Source: Pseudomonas sp. ANT_H4 (GTDB lineage Bacteria > Pseudomonadota > Gammaproteobacteria > Pseudomonadales > Pseudomonadaceae). From it: 64,000 nt of DNA. The DNA is taken from positions 1 to 64,000 of the forward strand of contig NZ_VOBG01000025.1 of NCBI RefSeq assembly GCF_008369295.1, written 5' to 3'. Positions 33,055 through 41,771 of this stretch are shown here, one piece after another. A program made the position numbers and the translations under genes. The notes under the pieces are model-generated. The model saw only the letters and a program-made list of their open reading frames with translations, searched no databases and was not told the DNA's origin. Position 1 is the stretch's first letter; the number at the start of each line of letters is the position of its first letter.

Positions 33055-33420
33055 ATGAGCGACACCCCGGTTACCTCTCACAGAAACACTCACCAATACC
33101 TGCGGCCTTGCGTTGAGGCGTGTAGCGACTGCCACAAAACCTGTCTGAATACAGCGATGACCCATTGCCTTGAGGCGGGGGGTAAACACCTTGAGGCCGA
33201 ACATTTTCGCCTAATGATCAACTGCGCCGAGATCTGTCAGACGTCGGCCAATTTCTTGTTGAGTGGTTCCACCTTTCACCACCACGTTTGTGGGGTTTGC
33301 GCCGAGATCTGTGATGCTTGCGTGAAGAGCTGCGAACAGGTCGGTGGTATGGAAGATTGCGTCAGGGCCTGCCGTGAATGCGCAGAGATCTGCCGAAAAA
33401 TGGCTGGCGAACAGAGTTAG
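33055..33420 (+). CDS. Four-helix bundle copper-storage-type protein (DUF326/Csp-like)
   Basis: The start at 33055 (MSDTPVTSHRNTHQYLR) follows TGGAGAACATAGCT. The 121-residue protein has regularly spaced cysteines on helices: CVEACSDCHKTCLNTAMTHC, CAEICQTSANF, VCGVCAEICDACVKSCEQ and CVRACRECAEICRKM. These would line the core of a four-helix bundle and bind many Cu(I), as in Csp proteins. No signal peptide is seen, so a cytosolic Csp3-like type is likely. A CopR box lies upstream. Confidence 0.88.
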   Translation: MSDTPVTSHRNTHQYLRPCVEACSDCHKTCLNTAMTHCLEAGGKHLEAEHFRLMINCAEICQTSANFLLSGSTFHHHVCGVCAEICDACVKSCEQVGGMEDCVRACRECAEICRKMAGEQS

Positions 33421-33512
33421 TCAAGCCCCATGCAGTACAGAAATAGCAATTTCCGTGTTCGGGGGCCATGGCATGCATGTGCCAACCCTTCGGCGCTAAT
33501 AGGAGATTCACA

Positions 33513-33902
33513 ATGTCACAGCATATCAAGCACAACAGCTCTAGCCGGTTCACTTTGTCGATGAGGGTGGTAGCGATGGCTGTCGCGGTAATGGCAGCAG
33601 CGCCGACGTGGACTAATGCCGCAGAACCCACGAAAAGCGAAGCGATGCAGATGCCTTCCGAGCAGAAGGATCATTCGAAGATGATGAAACAAATGGGCGG
33701 CATGTCCATGACTGGTGACGTGGATTATGACTTCGCGGCCAACATGCGCATGCACCACCAAATGGCAGTCGAGATGGCGCAAGCCGAACTCCAGAACGGA
33801 AAAAATCCAGAGATGCTCCGTATGGCCAAGGACATAATTGCCGCACAGAAGAAGGAAATCGCCGTATTCGATCAGTGGATTAAAGCGAATAAAAAGCCAT
33901 GA
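33513..33902 (+). CDS. DUF305-family periplasmic protein
   Basis: The start at 33513 (MSQHIKHNSSSRFTLSM) has AATAGGAGATTCACA upstream. A long signal peptide ends near TNAAEP. It is followed by a Met/Lys linker (SEAMQMPSEQKDHSKMMKQM) and a single DUF305 helical domain (YDFAANMRMHHQMAVEMAQA, MAKDIIAAQKKEI). The MHHQMA signature, with paired His and Met, is implicated in metal binding in this family. It probably forms one transcription unit with the four-helix protein 93 bp upstream. Confidence 0.82.
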   Translation: MSQHIKHNSSSRFTLSMRVVAMAVAVMAAAPTWTNAAEPTKSEAMQMPSEQKDHSKMMKQMGGMSMTGDVDYDFAANMRMHHQMAVEMAQAELQNGKNPEMLRMAKDIIAAQKKEIAVFDQWIKANKKP

Positions 33903-34741
33903 CTATGGTGATGCCGAAGTCGATCTGTGCGCCGTATCTTTGAAGGAAATAACCGCGCCGGTTTGGACGGTAATTCGCTGCCGGCGCATATCACGGTGAA
34001 CTGGTACTGGACGAAAACTATGCTGCGCTTGGTCCATGGATTTCCAAAACCATTCGAGATAGGCCAAAGACCTGCAAGCAAAGGCACTATTTGAGTCCGA
34101 GATGATCTTCTTCCTCTGTCACTGCGCGTTGAGAAGCAAAATCGTTTGAGAGCAGTAGAGACATTGCGAGACCAGAACATGGGCCAAAGCGTTCTGTTCG
34201 AGCTAATTTCGATAACTGCATGATGGCCGGTATTGTCCTGCTCGTGGCGCGGATGAGCCGCGTGGTCGGCGGAGCGATTATACCCCGTGCAATGTGTTGG
34301 ATATGACCGCTCCGCGCTTTGGTACCGCCAGATACGGTCTGATCGGGGCGCCGCGCAAGTACGCTGGCTGGGCGTCTCGAAAATGGCCAACTTTAGAGGG
34401 ACCGAGGCTGCGCTTACGCCAAAGTGATCGTACGCGGTCAAAAATGACTAATCGGTTGCCGGAAACGACGGTTTTACAGTCGTCCGGCGACCCGTTCGTG
34501 GTCGTGGCGCGAGACGGCGAGATGCTTGCGTCTGCCGAGGCCAACACCGTTAATTATCAGTTTCGGACAACGCTACGCAGTGACTTAGACAGCGTTTCAG
34601 CTCGGTAAATGAATGATAGATACCAAGTTGGCCGGTGGTCTGACCGCCTGAAACAGTAGTTTTTGGAGTTAGAACTGGGCGCCTCAATTCACTGCCAAAT
34701 GACTCTGGCTCCGGCAGCGTCGGCAATAGAAGGAAAGCCGG
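33903..34741. other. Non-coding or decayed region
   Basis: No gene supported on either strand. Open frames here lack ribosome sites, recognisable motifs and consistent codon use, suggesting decayed mobile-element DNA. Confidence 0.5.
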
Positions 34742-35665
34742 ATGACAAGCAAGCAGGCTCAATATCATGTGGTGGATTGCCTTATCGTCGGTGCAGGCCC
34801 TGCCGGGCTGACGGCGGCTATCTATTTGGCGCGCTATCGCCGACAGGTTCTCCTGGTTGATGCCGGCCAGAGCCGTGCGGAGCTGATCCCGATCACGCAC
34901 AACTATCCCGGTTTTCCTCAAGGTGTTTCGGGCGCCGAGTTGTTGGCTCGGCTGCGCAATCAGGCAGAGCGCTACAATGTTTATGTCCGACGAGCCACCG
35001 TGAAAGCACTATCAAAGCGAGGAGACGACTTCATCGCCGACATCGACGATGACCGCGTTGTTGCGTCAACTGTGATTCTTGCCACCGGCGTTATTGATAA
35101 GCCTCCTGAGATACCCAATCTACGTGAGGCCACTCTCGGTGGCTATGTGCGTTGGTGCCCGATTTGCGACGGATACGATGTCATCGACCAGGACATTGCT
35201 CTTCTCGCCTCCGCCGAGGAAGGTTTCAAGCATGCGCTATTTCTCCGTACCTACACCCGCCAGCTCACACTTATTGTGCAACCGGGCGGCAGAGAACTAG
35301 ACAACGACGAACGTCTCAAAATTGCACAGGCAGGCGTCCGTCTCATCGAGGAACCGATCGAGCAAATCCGCAAGATCAAAGGGCATCGTGTGGCGCTACG
35401 CTTGGCTAACGGCGACGAACTCAGTTTCGACACCCTATACCCGATGCTTGGCTCCAACGCACGGACCGAATTGGCCAAAAGCCTCGGCGTAACTTTTGAG
35501 AGCGATGGCGAGTTGGTGGTGGACACCGACCAGCGCACGTCAGTCCTAGGGTTGTACGCGGCGGGCGATGTAGTCAACGCGCTCAATCAGATGAGTGTTG
35601 GAGTCGCCCATGCGGCGACTGCGGCGACCGCGATACACAACGCCCTCAAGGACAACTATCGCTGA
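34742..35665 (+). CDS. Thioredoxin-reductase-like FAD/NAD(P) oxidoreductase
   Basis: The 307-residue enzyme starts MTSKQAQYHVVDCLIVGAGP after GAAGGAAAGCCGG. It has the FAD-binding GxGxxG motif at the N-terminus (VGAGPAGLTAAIYLARY), the redox-active pair in VRWCPICDGYDV (CPIC, about residue 138-141), a degenerate NAD(P) fold (IALLASAEEGFKHALFL instead of GxGxxA) and the C-terminal FAD motif GLYAAGDVVNALNQMSVG. It resembles the TrxB-like proteins, but the altered nucleotide motif suggests a different reductant. It may act on thiols under metal stress; that is inference from position. Confidence 0.85.
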   Translation: MTSKQAQYHVVDCLIVGAGPAGLTAAIYLARYRRQVLLVDAGQSRAELIPITHNYPGFPQGVSGAELLARLRNQAERYNVYVRRATVKALSKRGDDFIADIDDDRVVASTVILATGVIDKPPEIPNLREATLGGYVRWCPICDGYDVIDQDIALLASAEEGFKHALFLRTYTRQLTLIVQPGGRELDNDERLKIAQAGVRLIEEPIEQIRKIKGHRVALRLANGDELSFDTLYPMLGSNARTELAKSLGVTFESDGELVVDTDQRTSVLGLYAAGDVVNALNQMSVGVAHAATAATAIHNALKDNYR

Positions 35666-35869
35666 TAAGTTAATCTCGAAGAACGGTCTGCTTCGGCCAT
35701 ACACTGATAGCAGCCCACGACATTACGTGCTGGTGAGAGGCAGCTCGGACTGAGCAGCGACCTTTATTTCTGCTCATTAGCAGTAGGGATTTAGTCGGTA
35801 ATGCTGCGCTGCATGGGGATAGCGTTAATACCACCCAGGCGACACGAGCCTGAGAGGCAAGGCTACGGG

Positions 35870-36045
35870 AGATGAGCACAGCCACAGCCTTCGCCGCGGG
35901 TCGGCTACGAGCGCTTACCGTGCCGGAGCAGACTTTCTCGAGATCAAGCGTCAGGTGGCTGGCGGCGCGATGGCACCGTATACGGCTATATCGAGGGGCC
36001 GAGGTACCGGCGCTGCTCGATGAAGCAGAACCGAAGACCCCAATC
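35870..36045 (+). pseudogene. Tyrosine integrase C-terminal remnant with frameshifts
   Basis: Frame one gives EHSHSLRRGSATSAYRAGAD and FLEIKRQ, the HxxR box and following helix of a tyrosine recombinase. A missing base then shifts the frame, giving GGWRRDGTVYGYIEG (the catalytic Tyr region) in another frame. A second missing base precedes GAEVPALLDEAEPKTP. The order is correct for a C-terminal end, and at least two 1-bp losses make it inactive. The sequence upstream (35666-35870) has no supported gene. Confidence 0.65.
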
Positions 36046-36110
36046 TGCCGCGCTATACGGAGATCGTGGTTATTGTGCATACATCGGTAGGGAATACTCG
36101 GAGTCAGACG

Positions 36111-37091
36111 ATGCCGTTGATCAAAGCAAGTACGCTCTTATCCGCCTTTTTTGCATTCACGACGACGGGCTGCCAACCCCCCAGCGTTCAGCCATTATCA
36201 ATCACTGGGGATGCCGTAGCGCGACCTCAATCGGCGTGTCAAAAGGAGGACTTCATCTGGAAAAACAAGATTGTGCCTTCCCTCTACGGCTCTGAACTCC
36301 CAGCGCTGACTGCGCCAGGCATCGGCGATACCTTAACCTTGGCAATGCCGAGTTTTACGGTTAAGTCGCTGACTGCGCAAGGCGATGAGCTGGAGCAAGG
36401 GCGGCGCAAATTGGTGCATGCATTTGGTGCAGAGGCGCGCTTCCGGTTTGTGGCAAACCGTGGAGTGGCGAGTCGCTATACCGGCATCTTCCAAAGTGGC
36501 GCCGACTGCGTGATCGGCCGTCTTTCGGTGGCGACTAAGCCGACGGATACGCACTCTGTGCCGGCCTTAGCTTTGAAGTTTTTCATTGACGATAATCACC
36601 CGTCGGTCAATCTACAGGTTATGAACTCCATCGACGGCCAAGAGGGATACAACTTCTTCGAAAAGACTTTCAGCAACATCATTCCACCCGCAACCTCTTT
36701 TGCGACGCGCTTACTAGCCGGTTTCTTTGAATGGGCAGCCATACGTTTTGGGGCTAGAGATTCAGATCCTGGTCACTTGACCGTTGAGCACCTGGCCGGC
36801 ATTAACATCGATGGCTCTAAAGTGGCTGCGCCAAGGGCGCCTTATCAACTTATTTTTAAGCCACGGCCGGCAGCTGTTGCTCGCTTCAACGGGGTGACAA
36901 TGCAGGATGACTTTCGGATAAAGCTGACTGACTTCCCTGTCGGAGAGGTGCTGTACGACGTTTACGCCTTGGATAAAGGCGAGACGGTCGAGCAGGCTAA
37001 ACTTTTAGGCCAGCTGGTTCTAAATTCCAAGATCGTGGCATCTCGGTATGGCGACGAAAAGCTCTACTTTCAACACAATATGCAAAGATAG
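36111..37091 (+). CDS. Catalase-family protein, probable lipoprotein
   Basis: The start at 36111 (MPLIKASTLLSAFFAFTTTG) gives a signal segment with a possible lipobox Cys (TTTGCQPP). The rest has the catalase-core pattern of the SrpA-like group: HAFGAEARFRFVANRG, RYTGIFQSGADCVIGRLSVA, HSVPALALKFFIDD, SIDGQEGYNFFEKTFSNIIP and the C-terminal FRIKLTDFPVGEVLYDVYAL. True catalase active-site context is weak, so peroxidase or a non-enzymatic role is possible. Its last codons (FQHNMQR) run directly into a truncated porin copy, so the C-terminus may have been trimmed by the recombination that placed it here. Confidence 0.78.
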   Translation: MPLIKASTLLSAFFAFTTTGCQPPSVQPLSITGDAVARPQSACQKEDFIWKNKIVPSLYGSELPALTAPGIGDTLTLAMPSFTVKSLTAQGDELEQGRRKLVHAFGAEARFRFVANRGVASRYTGIFQSGADCVIGRLSVATKPTDTHSVPALALKFFIDDNHPSVNLQVMNSIDGQEGYNFFEKTFSNIIPPATSFATRLLAGFFEWAAIRFGARDSDPGHLTVEHLAGINIDGSKVAAPRAPYQLIFKPRPAAVARFNGVTMQDDFRIKLTDFPVGEVLYDVYALDKGETVEQAKLLGQLVLNSKIVASRYGDEKLYFQHNMQR

Positions 37092-37266
37092 TTCGACTGG
37101 ACTGACCGTTGCGAAAGTCGCGATTGAAGTAGAGATTGCGGTTGAGAATGTTAAAGTTGCTCCCTTCAATGAACCCCTCTGGTTTTTGCTCAACGGCCAC
37201 TGCAAACTGCCCCATACTCATGCCAAGGGCAATGAGGGGAAGACCATAAAAGTTTTTATTATTCAT
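37088..37266 (-). pseudogene. Truncated duplicate of the OprD porin 5' end
   Basis: The frame MNNKNFYGLPLIALGMSMGQ...EQKPEGFIEGSNFNILNRNL...FRNGQSSRT duplicates residues 1-60 of the porin at 30695-32023, with a few substitutions. Similarity ends abruptly at about 37088, where the catalase-like gene finishes. The promoter side, including a perfect CopR box, is also duplicated, so transcription would run antisense into the catalase-like gene. Confidence 0.88.
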
Positions 37267-37406
37267 GTAACACTCCAGGCTATAGCTTGGCAGAGTTTCT
37301 TTATGAAATATTTTATCGTTATAAAAACCCTCCGGCACGTGAGAGTTTCTTCTACGCGCCGGCAGACATGACTCCATACAAAAGATAACTCAAGTGCGGC
37401 CTGAAA

Positions 37407-37422
37407 ATTACTTTTATGTCAG
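37407..37422 (-). promoter_or_regulatory. CopR box 9 (duplicated porin promoter)
   Basis: CTGACATAAAAGTAAT on the minus strand, exact consensus. It is the counterpart of box 6 in the duplicated segment. Confidence 0.75.
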
Positions 37423-37485
37423 CTAGCCGTAAGCGCGATTAAACAATCAAACCAAATAATATGACGCAGACATGGCTCCTTTGGA

Positions 37486-37818
37486 CTAGCCTCCGTGCTG
37501 GCATTTGGTACCCATAACTATGTACTCCAAGGTATTGAGTTTGCCAGCAGAGTCCTCATAGGTCATGCGCGAAGGCGCAACGTCACAGGATTTGTTGGCT
37601 TGGGTGACACTAACTACCTTCTGAACATCCAGGTTCATACCATATTCATAATGAACAATCTCAGGTATGGCTTTACTATTTTTGAGAGCGTATTGCTCCA
37701 TCGCCTGTTGATTTTCTTGCATCATCCGACCATAAACACGATCTCCTCCGCCTTCAGCCATGGCAAAGGATGAAACTACCAATATCGAAATAGCGATGAC
37801 TGCATTCAATGTTTTCAT
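37486..37818 (-). CDS. PtrA-like N-terminus fused to DUF2790, copy 4
   Basis: The 110-residue protein is a close paralogue of 32239-32577: signal peptide MKTLNAVIAISILVVSSFAM, AEGGGDRVYGRMMQENQQAM, then VHYEYGMNLDVQKVVSVTQA and MTYEDSAGKLNTLEYIVMGT with a Cys pair (KSCDVAPS, TKCQHGG). It differs by a two-residue shorter loop before the first Cys. It is preceded by box 10 on the same strand. Copies 3 and 4 with their promoters and the adjacent porin start represent a segmental duplication. Confidence 0.8.
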   Translation of the reverse strand: MKTLNAVIAISILVVSSFAMAEGGGDRVYGRMMQENQQAMEQYALKNSKAIPEIVHYEYGMNLDVQKVVSVTQANKSCDVAPSRMTYEDSAGKLNTLEYIVMGTKCQHGG

Positions 37819-37889
37819 GATTCTACGAGCTCTAATTCACTGGTGACTAGATAGTAGCTAATGATACCTGTCAGAAAGCTGCCGTTAAC

Positions 37890-37905
37890 ATTACATGTCT
37901 GTCAG
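37890..37905 (-). promoter_or_regulatory. CopR box 10 (PtrA/DUF2790 copy 4)
   Basis: CTGACAGACATGTAAT on the minus strand, exact consensus. The flanks match those of box 7 up to about position 37943, where the duplication ends. Confidence 0.8.
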
Positions 37906-37997
37906 GCAAGGTCTTTGCTCCGTTAATGGCATACTTAAGAGAACTCTGAAAAAGACTTCCAGCTCTGGTGAAATAACGAACATGACGGTTTTACCCC

Positions 37998-38600
37998 ATG
38001 AAACAGATGTCCTTCGCTGATGCCTAGTACGCCGGCAAACGTAAGCAGACCCGCCGCGAGCGCTTCCTGATTGAAATGGATCAGGTCGTGACCTAGAAGG
38101 GCTTGATTGCCTTGATCGAACCGCATTATCCGAAGGGCGAAGTCGGTCATCCAGCGTATCCGTTGATGGCGATGCTGCGGGTTCATCTGATGCCGAACTG
38201 GTTCGGCTCCAGCGATCCGGCGATGGAAGAGGCACTGTATGAGACCACGATCCTGCGCCAGTTTTCCGGCCTACATCTGGATCGAATTCCCGATGAAACC
38301 ACGATCCTGAACTTCCGCCGCCTGCTAGAAAAACATGAACTGGCGGGCAGGATTTTGCAGATCATCAACGGTTATCTGGACGATCGTGGCTTGATACGGC
38401 GCCAAGGCACCGTGGTCGATGCGACGATCAGTCATGCCCGAGCCCGAGCTCGACCAAGAACAAGGACGGCAAGCGCGATCCGGAAAGGCATCAGATGAAG
38501 AAGGAGAATATGTATTTCTTCGGGATGAAAGCGCACATTGGCGTCGATACCGAGTCCGGTTTAATGCATAGCCGACGAGGGCTGTTGACAAATAGCGATC
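37998..38600 (+). pseudogene. IS5-family transposase remnant with stops and frameshifts
   Basis: The plus strand encodes MKQMSFADA, stop, YAGKRKQTRRERFLIEMDQV, stop, then KGLIALIEPHYPKGE, LHLDRIPDETTILNFRRLLE and VVDATISH, followed by shifted KNKDGKRDPERHQ and YFFGMKAHIGVDTESG. These are the standard blocks of an IS5-type transposase. Two codons have become TAG, at least one frameshift follows, and the C-terminal third is missing. The element is dead and marks the right edge of the duplicated copper segment. Confidence 0.85.
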
Positions 38601-38731
38601 TTGAAAGAGTTCAACGGCGGGCTTCCTGAGGAGCTCATCACCAATTATTTTTGACCGTAAAAAATAAGAAATTAATAAATAACAGTAGGTTATTGACGAA
38701 TCGAATGACCCCCCTTATCTAGGCATATCTC

Positions 38732-38960
38732 TCACTTGGCCTTTGACTCCGAAAGTTGACTGGAGAGCACCGCGTTATCTTGCAGGAGGAGCTGCTTGTC
38801 TGTGGTCAACTCGGTCAGTTGGGTTTTAGCTCGGGTTAAATGTTCCGTCAGCAGGGCACGCTCCCGTTCGCTTACGGCCAGGTTCGTCTGCGTCTCTGCC
38901 AAAGACTGCGCGCCATGCCCATGGCGCTGTTCCAGAGCAAGATGGTGTTGGCGCCGATGC
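38732..38960 (-). pseudogene. KfrA/TnpT-like coiled-coil C-terminal remnant
   Basis: The minus frame reads HHLALEQRHGHGAQSLAETQ, TNLAVSERERALLTEHLTRA, KTQLTELTTDKQLLLQDNAV and LSSQLSESKAK, stop. It is a heptad-rich coil like the C-terminus of KfrA/TnpT cointegrate-resolution proteins. The N-terminal DNA-binding domain is missing, and the frame is lost at an inverted repeat at 38941. A complete relative lies at 61442-62449. Confidence 0.5.
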
Positions 38961-38979
38961 CGAATTGATCCACGCGCCG
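38941..38979. repeat. Imperfect 39-bp inverted repeat (partner 39063-39101)
   Basis: The reverse complement (CGGCGCGTGGATCAATTCGG then CATCGGCGCC) matches 39063-39101 except for a few positions. It joins the KfrA-like and COG4313 remnants. Confidence 0.6.
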
Positions 38980-39099
38980 ACTAAAGACTGACCCAAGTCC
39001 AATCTAACGAAATGCAGCACTGGCATTGGTTCGCAAGAATTCAGAGGGGCTCAGTAAAATCTCGGCACGTGGGTCAATTCGGCATCGGCGCAAACACCC

Positions 39100-39560
39100 A
39101 AGTTCAGGCTTGAATGACCAGCGATTGTTGCCGAGATTTACCAGCCTGCTAGCGTCGTATTGGCCGAGCGGCGCCGTGATCGCCAGGCTGGCGCCGATTA
39201 TCACATCCTGTTGATAGCTGGGGAACTCCGTCAGGGACATCGCCGGGGCGCCATATAAGTTGACCGAGAAGCGGAATCTTGGATCGATCAACCCTGTAAC
39301 ATTACGATCCTTGGGTTCACCGGCGAGCAGAGCCCGTCAATCTTGCCTCAGGCACCACGATATCGAACTTCCCGGAGCGGCCCCAGACGTCCAGAGATTT
39401 GGCAAAAGCAAGCACGACAGTCTTTATATTGAGCTTGGCATCTTGGAGCGGGATTGAGGGGTGGGCCGTCACGCTGCCGTTGAGATCGCTGTAGCCCATG
39501 AGCAGGAAATTGATACCGACCGGCGTATTGGCGTAGGACCTGGGTTCGAGATCCTCTGCG
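39100..39560 (-). pseudogene. COG4313 outer-membrane transporter-like remnant
   Basis: Two minus frames in order give EDLEPRSYANTPVGINFLLM, PSIPLQDAKLNIKTVVLAFA, SLDVWGRSGKFDIVVPEARL, then after a shift near 39310 DPRFRFSVNLYGAPAMSLTE, YQQDVIIGASLAITAPLGQY and GNNRWSFKPELG. These are segments of the MetA-pathway (phenol-degradation) outer-membrane family. N-terminal signal and C-terminal half are missing, and there is a frameshift. This is a fragment with no function expected. Confidence 0.7.
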
Positions 39561-40124
39561 ACTGCACCGGGGCTACTATGATGAGCGAAGCGGATGCGAA
39601 CCGAACCAACCTGACGACGCAGAGTTTGTATTTCATTCACATTCGCTCGCTTCCTGTGAGGACCCCAGAGTTCTATGTATTGTTGTAGCGCATCAGCATT
39701 CGTTTGGCACTGACAGCTGCCACCAGCACTGTGTGGCCGCACTTCGATCGGATACTCTTGGCCGATCCTCGATTGACCAAAGCATCACGCACTTCCTTGA
39801 ACCGCTTCCGGATGATGCCGGCGGCCTGGCATTGCAGTTTCCAGTCCTCATACAGGACTAGCACCTCATGATCTGCACGCCCCTATCGCGCCAGCACCAA
39901 TAGCGCCTGCCCCCCATCACCAAGGTGACAGTCAGCCAAGCGGCAGGCACTATCAGCATCAACAAGGCTGCATTCGACTTGAGCACTTGAAGTGCTGGAC
40001 GACGGAAACGTCTGAGCAGATACCGGTGCAGTGGGGGGTGTAGTGGTCAACTGCCGTGCAAATAATTTTTTTAAACGATAAATCGAGAGATTAATGCCGC
40101 AGATAGCAACGACGCTCCGTGAGT
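39561..40124. other. Region without a supported gene
   Basis: Short open frames only. One minus frame (LVLYEDWKLQCQAAGIIRKR) is protein-like but lacks start context and family match. Confidence 0.4.
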
Positions 40125-40340
40125 TTAAAACGGGTCTGGCCCCGGCTCTACACCAGTGAAGGTGATCTCAACGGGGTCACTTTCGCGCTGCCACGCTAGC
40201 TGATAGACCAGCCACTGGTGCTTTCCTTCTTTACGATCAGCCACCAACAACAGCGTCCATCCTGCCCTCAGCAACTGGTTGGCGTTTTCCTCGCTGCGAG
40301 TGCTGATCAACCTCTTCGTTTGGTCTATCGCCATTGCCAA
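40125..40340 (-). CDS. Small hypothetical protein, 71 aa
   Basis: The frame MAMAIDQTKRLISTRSEENA continues NQLLRAGWTLLLVADRKEGK and HQWLVYQLAWQRESDPVEIT. It has no signal peptide and looks like a compact alpha/beta protein. Similar short proteins occur in pseudomonads without known role. The frame is consistent over its length, unlike the decayed surroundings, so I list it with moderate confidence. Confidence 0.5.
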   Translation of the reverse strand: MAMAIDQTKRLISTRSEENANQLLRAGWTLLLVADRKEGKHQWLVYQLAWQRESDPVEITFTGVEPGPDPF

Positions 40341-40344
40341 TTTC

Positions 40345-41225
40345 CGTAATGTGCCATCGTTATAGAGGCGTAAAGGCTAGCAGGCCATTTGATGATGAGC
40401 CCCTATGCGCAATCCCTTCAATGCGTATGTATTGGTAGCAGAGCTTAGGCGACAACTGGGCGGATTGTGTTGCCATGACGTTTTCTTATAGATCAAAACT
40501 AATCAGCTGAAGGTGGTCAAATCGAATGCAAATGTGGTGGTCAATTAGCATGCAATTTCCAATCTCTAGTTTTGTACCAAGCTCAACCGTTAGAAAATCA
40601 TCAGCCAAGTCGCGTCCTGCAAGCCGGTTTTAGGTTTGAACAATAGACAAGTTTCTGATCAGAGCAAACCTACCGAAATATGTTGACTAGACATTTATTG
40701 ACTTAAATTTACACATCTAAACATATGAGCGCTGCATACAACCACCACTCAAGCCTTGAGCTTTCATAGTCGACATATGTTCCCCATTATAAAACAAGAG
40801 CCGGCGATGGAAAGCCCGCAGGCACCCGAAAAGAGCAGAAAGGCAGCTTCGTGCCGCCCTCGGATATAGGACCTAAAATGGTAAAGCTCATGACGCGGCC
40901 CTTCACAAGAACTGTACGAACATACAGTTAACTTTGTAGGGCGCTTGCGGTCAATTTCTCTGTAGGGGATTTCGACAGTCGGTCAGCGCGCAATACTCCT
41001 GACGTACGCCTTCAGGTCGCAGAGCGATCAACCTGCCGACCATAGCTTCTTGACGAGTAAGTCTAAGAATATGGCCCAGAAAATTGCTAACACAGCTGTT
41101 AATGCAAGCCACCGTAAGTCCATGATCAAAAATCCAAAAACCGCCCTGTTGTGGACTTTTTATCACTCAAAGATGGGCAGATATATGAGACCATTCCTAA
41201 AATTATTATTTAATGGCAATAGCCC
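40345..41225. other. Region without a supported gene
   Basis: AT-rich, with no convincing open frame on either strand. This is part of the degraded segment between the metal island and the core genes. Confidence 0.5.
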
Positions 41226-41450
41226 TCACATACGCCTGACTTGGTTGCCGCTATCGGTGATGGCGACAATTCGTTGAGCATCCGCGGGGATCGATCTACT
41301 CGCCGAATGGCGCCAGACTTTACTTGGTCTACACTCCACCAATCGAGCTACCACTCCCCCTAGATGCTCGACTTCGGCCCGCCATGTGCGGGCTTTTTCA
41401 TTAGCCTCTAAACCTGAGGCTTTCATAACTCCTCTCGCAAGTCAGCCCGG

Positions 41451-41771
41451 CTATTCGGGCTCTGTCATACGCAACCGCCATCTCTCCCGCTCTTTCATCA
41501 GCGCGCTTGAGCACGTCGGCAAGCACCATTGCGGCGCGACCAACTGCCGCTCATACCCGATCCGCTGCCGACGCTCTGCCAGCAAAGCCCGGACCTTCAC
41601 TTCTAGGCTGTCGGACATCTTCAAGCCAGCGGCGGCCCAGGGCGGCACCGCCACCTCCTGCGTTTTGCACAGCACCAGCACCGGCACCTCGACCCGCACA
41701 GCGCGGACCTCCGACTCCCAGGTCGCGCATTCAGCCAGCACCAGCATCGCCCCCATCACCAGCCACCTCAT
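41451..41771 (-). CDS. Phage Rz1-like outer spanin, probably decayed
   Basis: The frame MRWLVMGAMLVLAECATWES has a lipoprotein-like signal with Cys15, but the residue before it is Glu where Gly or Ala is expected, which may prevent lipidation. It continues VRVEVPVLVLCKTQEVAVPP WAAAGLKMSDSLEVKVRALL as in Rz1-type proteins of Pseudomonas prophages. Outer spanins join the inner spanin to fuse membranes at lysis. It overlaps the upstream Rz-like gene by 4 bp and forms the end of a lysis cassette whose phage is otherwise gone. Confidence 0.6.
   Translation of the reverse strand: MRWLVMGAMLVLAECATWESEVRAVRVEVPVLVLCKTQEVAVPPWAAAGLKMSDSLEVKVRALLAERRQRIGYERQLVAPQWCLPTCSSALMKERERWRLRMTEPE

Noticed and set aside
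35670..36080. 136-codon minus-strand open frame
   Set aside because: It overlaps the integrase remnant, which is supported by motifs on the plus strand; the minus frame has no start context or family.
38705..38727. Possible Tn3-type end (CCTTATCTAGGCATA)
   Set aside because: Only about 12 bases resemble the inner part of the repeat; the GGGGT terminus is missing and no partner or duplication is present.
41278..41360. tRNA-like stretch on the minus strand (TAGCTCGATTGGTGGAG, then a GTA-containing loop and GATCGATCC)
   Set aside because: The D-arm resembles a tRNA, but the anticodon loop has 8 bases, the T-stem does not pair and no acceptor partner is found. At best it is a decayed tRNA.
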